Assembly (NCBI GenBank): GCA_015222915.1
Contig: JADFWE010000197.1
Span: 1-7,742 of the forward strand
Direction: 5' to 3'
DNA length: 7,742 bases
Origin: Pseudomonadota bacterium
Lineage (GTDB): Bacteria > Pseudomonadota > Gammaproteobacteria > SZUA-229
The position numbers were made by a program, and so were the translations under genes. The notes below the pieces were generated by a model, which had not been told where the DNA came from, did no database searches, and saw only the letters and a program-made list of their open reading frames with translations. This document shows positions 5,740-7,742 of the stretch, one piece after another. Every line of letters begins with the position of its first letter. The first letter of the stretch is position 1.

Positions 5740-7641
5740 ATGTTCTATACAGATTCTTTTGATGTAATCGTCATCGGCGGCGGCCACGCAGGCACCGAAG
5801 CCGCGCTGGCGGCTGCGCGCATGGGTGTAAAAACCCTGCTGTTGACGCATAACATCGAAACTCTGGGGCAGATGAGCTGCAATCCGGCCATCGGTGGCAT
5901 CGGTAAGGGACACCTGGTAAAAGAGATCGATGCCTTAGGCGGTATCATGGCGAAAGCCGCTGATCTTGGCGGCATCCAGTTTCGCATCTTGAACAGCCGC
6001 AAAGGTCCGGCAGTTCGTGCAACCCGTGCGCAGGCCGACAGGGTGTTGTATAAAGCAGCTGTCCGCGAAGCACTGGAAAATCAACCCAACCTTTCCCTGT
6101 TTCAGCAGGCTGTCGATGACCTTATCGTCGAAACGGTCGATGGCGAAGAAAAAGTTACCGGTGTCGTTACCCAGATGGGCCTCAAGTTTAAGGCGGAAGC
6201 CGTGGTGCTGACCGTGGGTACTTTTCTCGGCGGCCTGATCCATATCGGTGATCAGAATTATTCCGGTGGGCGTGCAGGTGACCCGCCATCTATAGCACTC
6301 GCCAACCGTCTACGTGATCTGCCGTTTCGTGTCGAACGTTTAAAGACCGGCACGCCGCCGAGGATCGATAGCCGCACCATCGATTATTCCGGCCTCGCCG
6401 AGCAGCCTGGCGATGTGCCTCTGCCGGTGTTTTCCTATACCGGCAAGGTCGAAGATCATCCCCGGCAGATCAGCTGTCATATAACCCATACCAATGAAAA
6501 AACGCACGATATCATCCGTGAAGGTCTGCATCGCTCGCCGATGTACAGCGGCATCATCGAAGGCATCGGGCCGCGTTACTGTCCGTCGATAGAAGATAAG
6601 GTCGTGCGTTTCGCCGACAAGACTTCGCACCAGATCTTTATCGAGCCGGAAGGTTTGACCACCAATGAAGTTTATCCCAATGGTATCTCGACCAGCCTGC
6701 CGTTTGATATGCAGCTGGCGTTCGTGCGTTCGATGAAGGGGTTTGAGAATGCGCACATCACGCGACCGGGTTATGCCATCGAATATGATTTTTTTGATCC
6801 GCGTGATCTGAAAGCTTCGCTCGAAACGAAGTTTATTAAAGGATTGTTTTTTGCTGGCCAGATAAATGGTACCACCGGCTATGAGGAGGCGGGTGCACAG
6901 GGACTGCTGGCCGCGATCAATGCGACAAGGCAGGTGCAGCAGAAAGATGCCTGGACACCGACGCGTGATCAGGCCTATATCGGCGTACTGGTCGATGACC
7001 TGGTGACGCTGGGTACGCAGGAACCTTACCGCATGTTCACCTCGCGTGCCGAGTACCGGCTGATCCTGCGTGAGGATAATGCTGATCTGCGTCTGACAGA
7101 GGTCGCGCGCGAGATGGGGCTTATCGGTGATGAGCATTGGCAGCAGTTCTCAGCCAAGCGTGAAGCCATCGAAAAAGAACAGCAGCGCCTGGCCGGGCTG
7201 AACGTGCAGCCGGAATCTGAGATGAGCAGGGCATTTGCAGAGAAATTAGCCATAGATGGTGAAGTGAAACCCTTATCCCGGAACTATAAAGCCGAAGATC
7301 TATTGCGCCGTCCGGAGATCGATTATGTCTCGCTGGTCGAGATTATCGGCAAGGGTGAGGGCGTCAGCAAGAGCGTAGCGGAGCAGGTCGAAATCCAGGC
7401 CAAATACTCCGGCTATCTCGATCGCCAGCTGGAAGAGATCGCAAAAACAAAACGTCATGAAAAAACCACGATACCGAATATTATCGATTATGCAAAAGTG
7501 CGCGGCCTGTCGGCAGAAGTGCTGCAGAAATTAAGCGACCACCGACCGGAGACCATCGGTCAGGCCGGACGCATACCGGGGATAACACCCGCAGCTATTT
7601 CACTGTTGATGGTGCACCTGAAAAAAGCGAATGACCTGTAG
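5740..7641 (+). CDS. mnmG: MnmG (GidA), tRNA uridine-5-carboxymethylaminomethyl modification flavoprotein
   Basis: With MnmE, MnmG installs the carboxymethylaminomethyl group at C5 of the wobble uridine (U34) in certain tRNAs, using FAD, NADH and methylene-tetrahydrofolate in the cytoplasm. The 633-residue protein is full length compared with 629 in E. coli. The FAD-binding GGGHAG is at 13-18. C47, in MSCNPAIGG, and C281, in GPRYCPS, correspond to the two functionally important family cysteines. Both family signatures are present: [11 protein letters not shown] from 277, and [17 protein letters not shown] from 372. The ATG at 5740 is preferred over an in-frame TTG at 5722 because it gives the family N terminus [15 protein letters not shown], and because GAGG (5730-5733) lies six bases upstream. 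Neither mnmE nor a recognisable rsmG is next to it in this window. There is no sign of frameshift or decay. Confidence 0.98.
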   Translation: MFYTDSFDVIVIGGGHAGTEAALAAARMGVKTLLLTHNIETLGQMSCNPAIGGIGKGHLVKEIDALGGIMAKAADLGGIQFRILNSRKGPAVRATRAQADRVLYKAAVREALENQPNLSLFQQAVDDLIVETVDGEEKVTGVVTQMGLKFKAEAVVLTVGTFLGGLIHIGDQNYSGGRAGDPPSIALANRLRDLPFRVERLKTGTPPRIDSRTIDYSGLAEQPGDVPLPVFSYTGKVEDHPRQISCHITHTNEKTHDIIREGLHRSPMYSGIIEGIGPRYCPSIEDKVVRFADKTSHQIFIEPEGLTTNEVYPNGISTSLPFDMQLAFVRSMKGFENAHITRPGYAIEYDFFDPRDLKASLETKFIKGLFFAGQINGTTGYEEAGAQGLLAAINATRQVQQKDAWTPTRDQAYIGVLVDDLVTLGTQEPYRMFTSRAEYRLILREDNADLRLTEVAREMGLIGDEHWQQFSAKREAIEKEQQRLAGLNVQPESEMSRAFAEKLAIDGEVKPLSRNYKAEDLLRRPEIDYVSLVEIIGKGEGVSKSVAEQVEIQAKYSGYLDRQLEEIAKTKRHEKTTIPNIIDYAKVRGLSAEVLQKLSDHRPETIGQAGRIPGITPAAISLLMVHLKKANDL

Positions 7642-7685
7642 ACCATGAATTTAAGGTCGGCTTACGGCTAGAAAGAGACGTTGGC

Positions 7686-7711
7686 CGTCGTTCGTTATTC
7701 GTCGTTCGTTA
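7686..7711. repeat. 14-base tandem repeat downstream of mnmG
   Basis: CGTCGTTCGTTA occurs at 7686-7697 and again at 7700-7711, giving a period of 14 bases. The whole 7642-7742 tail after mnmG otherwise shows no clear terminator and no supported gene; an ATG at 7729 has no ribosome-binding site and only four full codons before the window ends. The repeat may belong to a dispersed intergenic family, which needs the rest of the genome to judge. Confidence 0.6.
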
Positions 7712-7742
7712 AAAGCTAAAAACACGAAATGAACCAGTGGCT

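Noticed and set aside
6340..7137. 265-codon minus-strand open frame inside mnmG
   Set aside because: It is antisense to the conserved core of MnmG, with no family motif and no operon context.
7729..7742. Start of a next gene, for example rsmG
   Set aside because: There are only four complete codons, no ribosome-binding site, and the residues are too few to identify anything.

Overview
The window looks like part of a chromosome from a sulfur-oxidising proteobacterium, most likely a gammaproteobacterium. Two things suggest this. A complete three-gene set for a cytoplasmic membrane-bound sulfite dehydrogenase (SoeABC type) is typical of chemo- and phototrophic sulfur oxidisers. The MnmG protein also closely resembles the enterobacterial one at its N terminus. 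The species cannot be named from the sequence alone.

Layout. Positions 1-107 hold an imperfect long inverted repeat just downstream of soeC. Positions 108-4837 carry soeA, soeB and soeC on the minus strand, in that transcription order, with 50-56 base gaps; they read as one operon. Positions 4838-5307 are a 470-base AT-rich non-coding region between divergent genes. It holds a plausible minus-strand promoter for soeA, with a perfect palindrome lying across its spacer and -10, and a plausible plus-strand promoter for a small gene. Positions 5308-5520 encode an unrecognised 70-residue protein with an N-terminal hydrophobic segment and a very acidic C-terminal part. It is followed by two hairpins that look like terminators. 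Positions 5602-5739 are the mnmG upstream region, with a perfect TATAAT and a run of TCTG motifs at 10-base spacing. Positions 5740-7641 encode MnmG (GidA), the tRNA uridine-modification flavoprotein. The last 100 bases hold a short tandem repeat and no supported gene.

How the genes work together. SoeA (molybdenum catalytic subunit), SoeB (four iron-sulfur clusters) and SoeC (eight-helix membrane anchor) should form one complex. It would oxidise sulfite to sulfate on the cytoplasmic side and pass electrons to the quinone pool. The absence of a twin-arginine signal on SoeA fits this. mnmG is a housekeeping gene with its own promoter and no evident functional link to soe. The small gene sits between them as a separate transcription unit of unknown role.

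I found no clear undescribed multi-gene system. The items most worth checking are the palindrome inside the putative soeA promoter, the small exported or membrane-anchored acidic protein, and the phased TCTG array upstream of mnmG.
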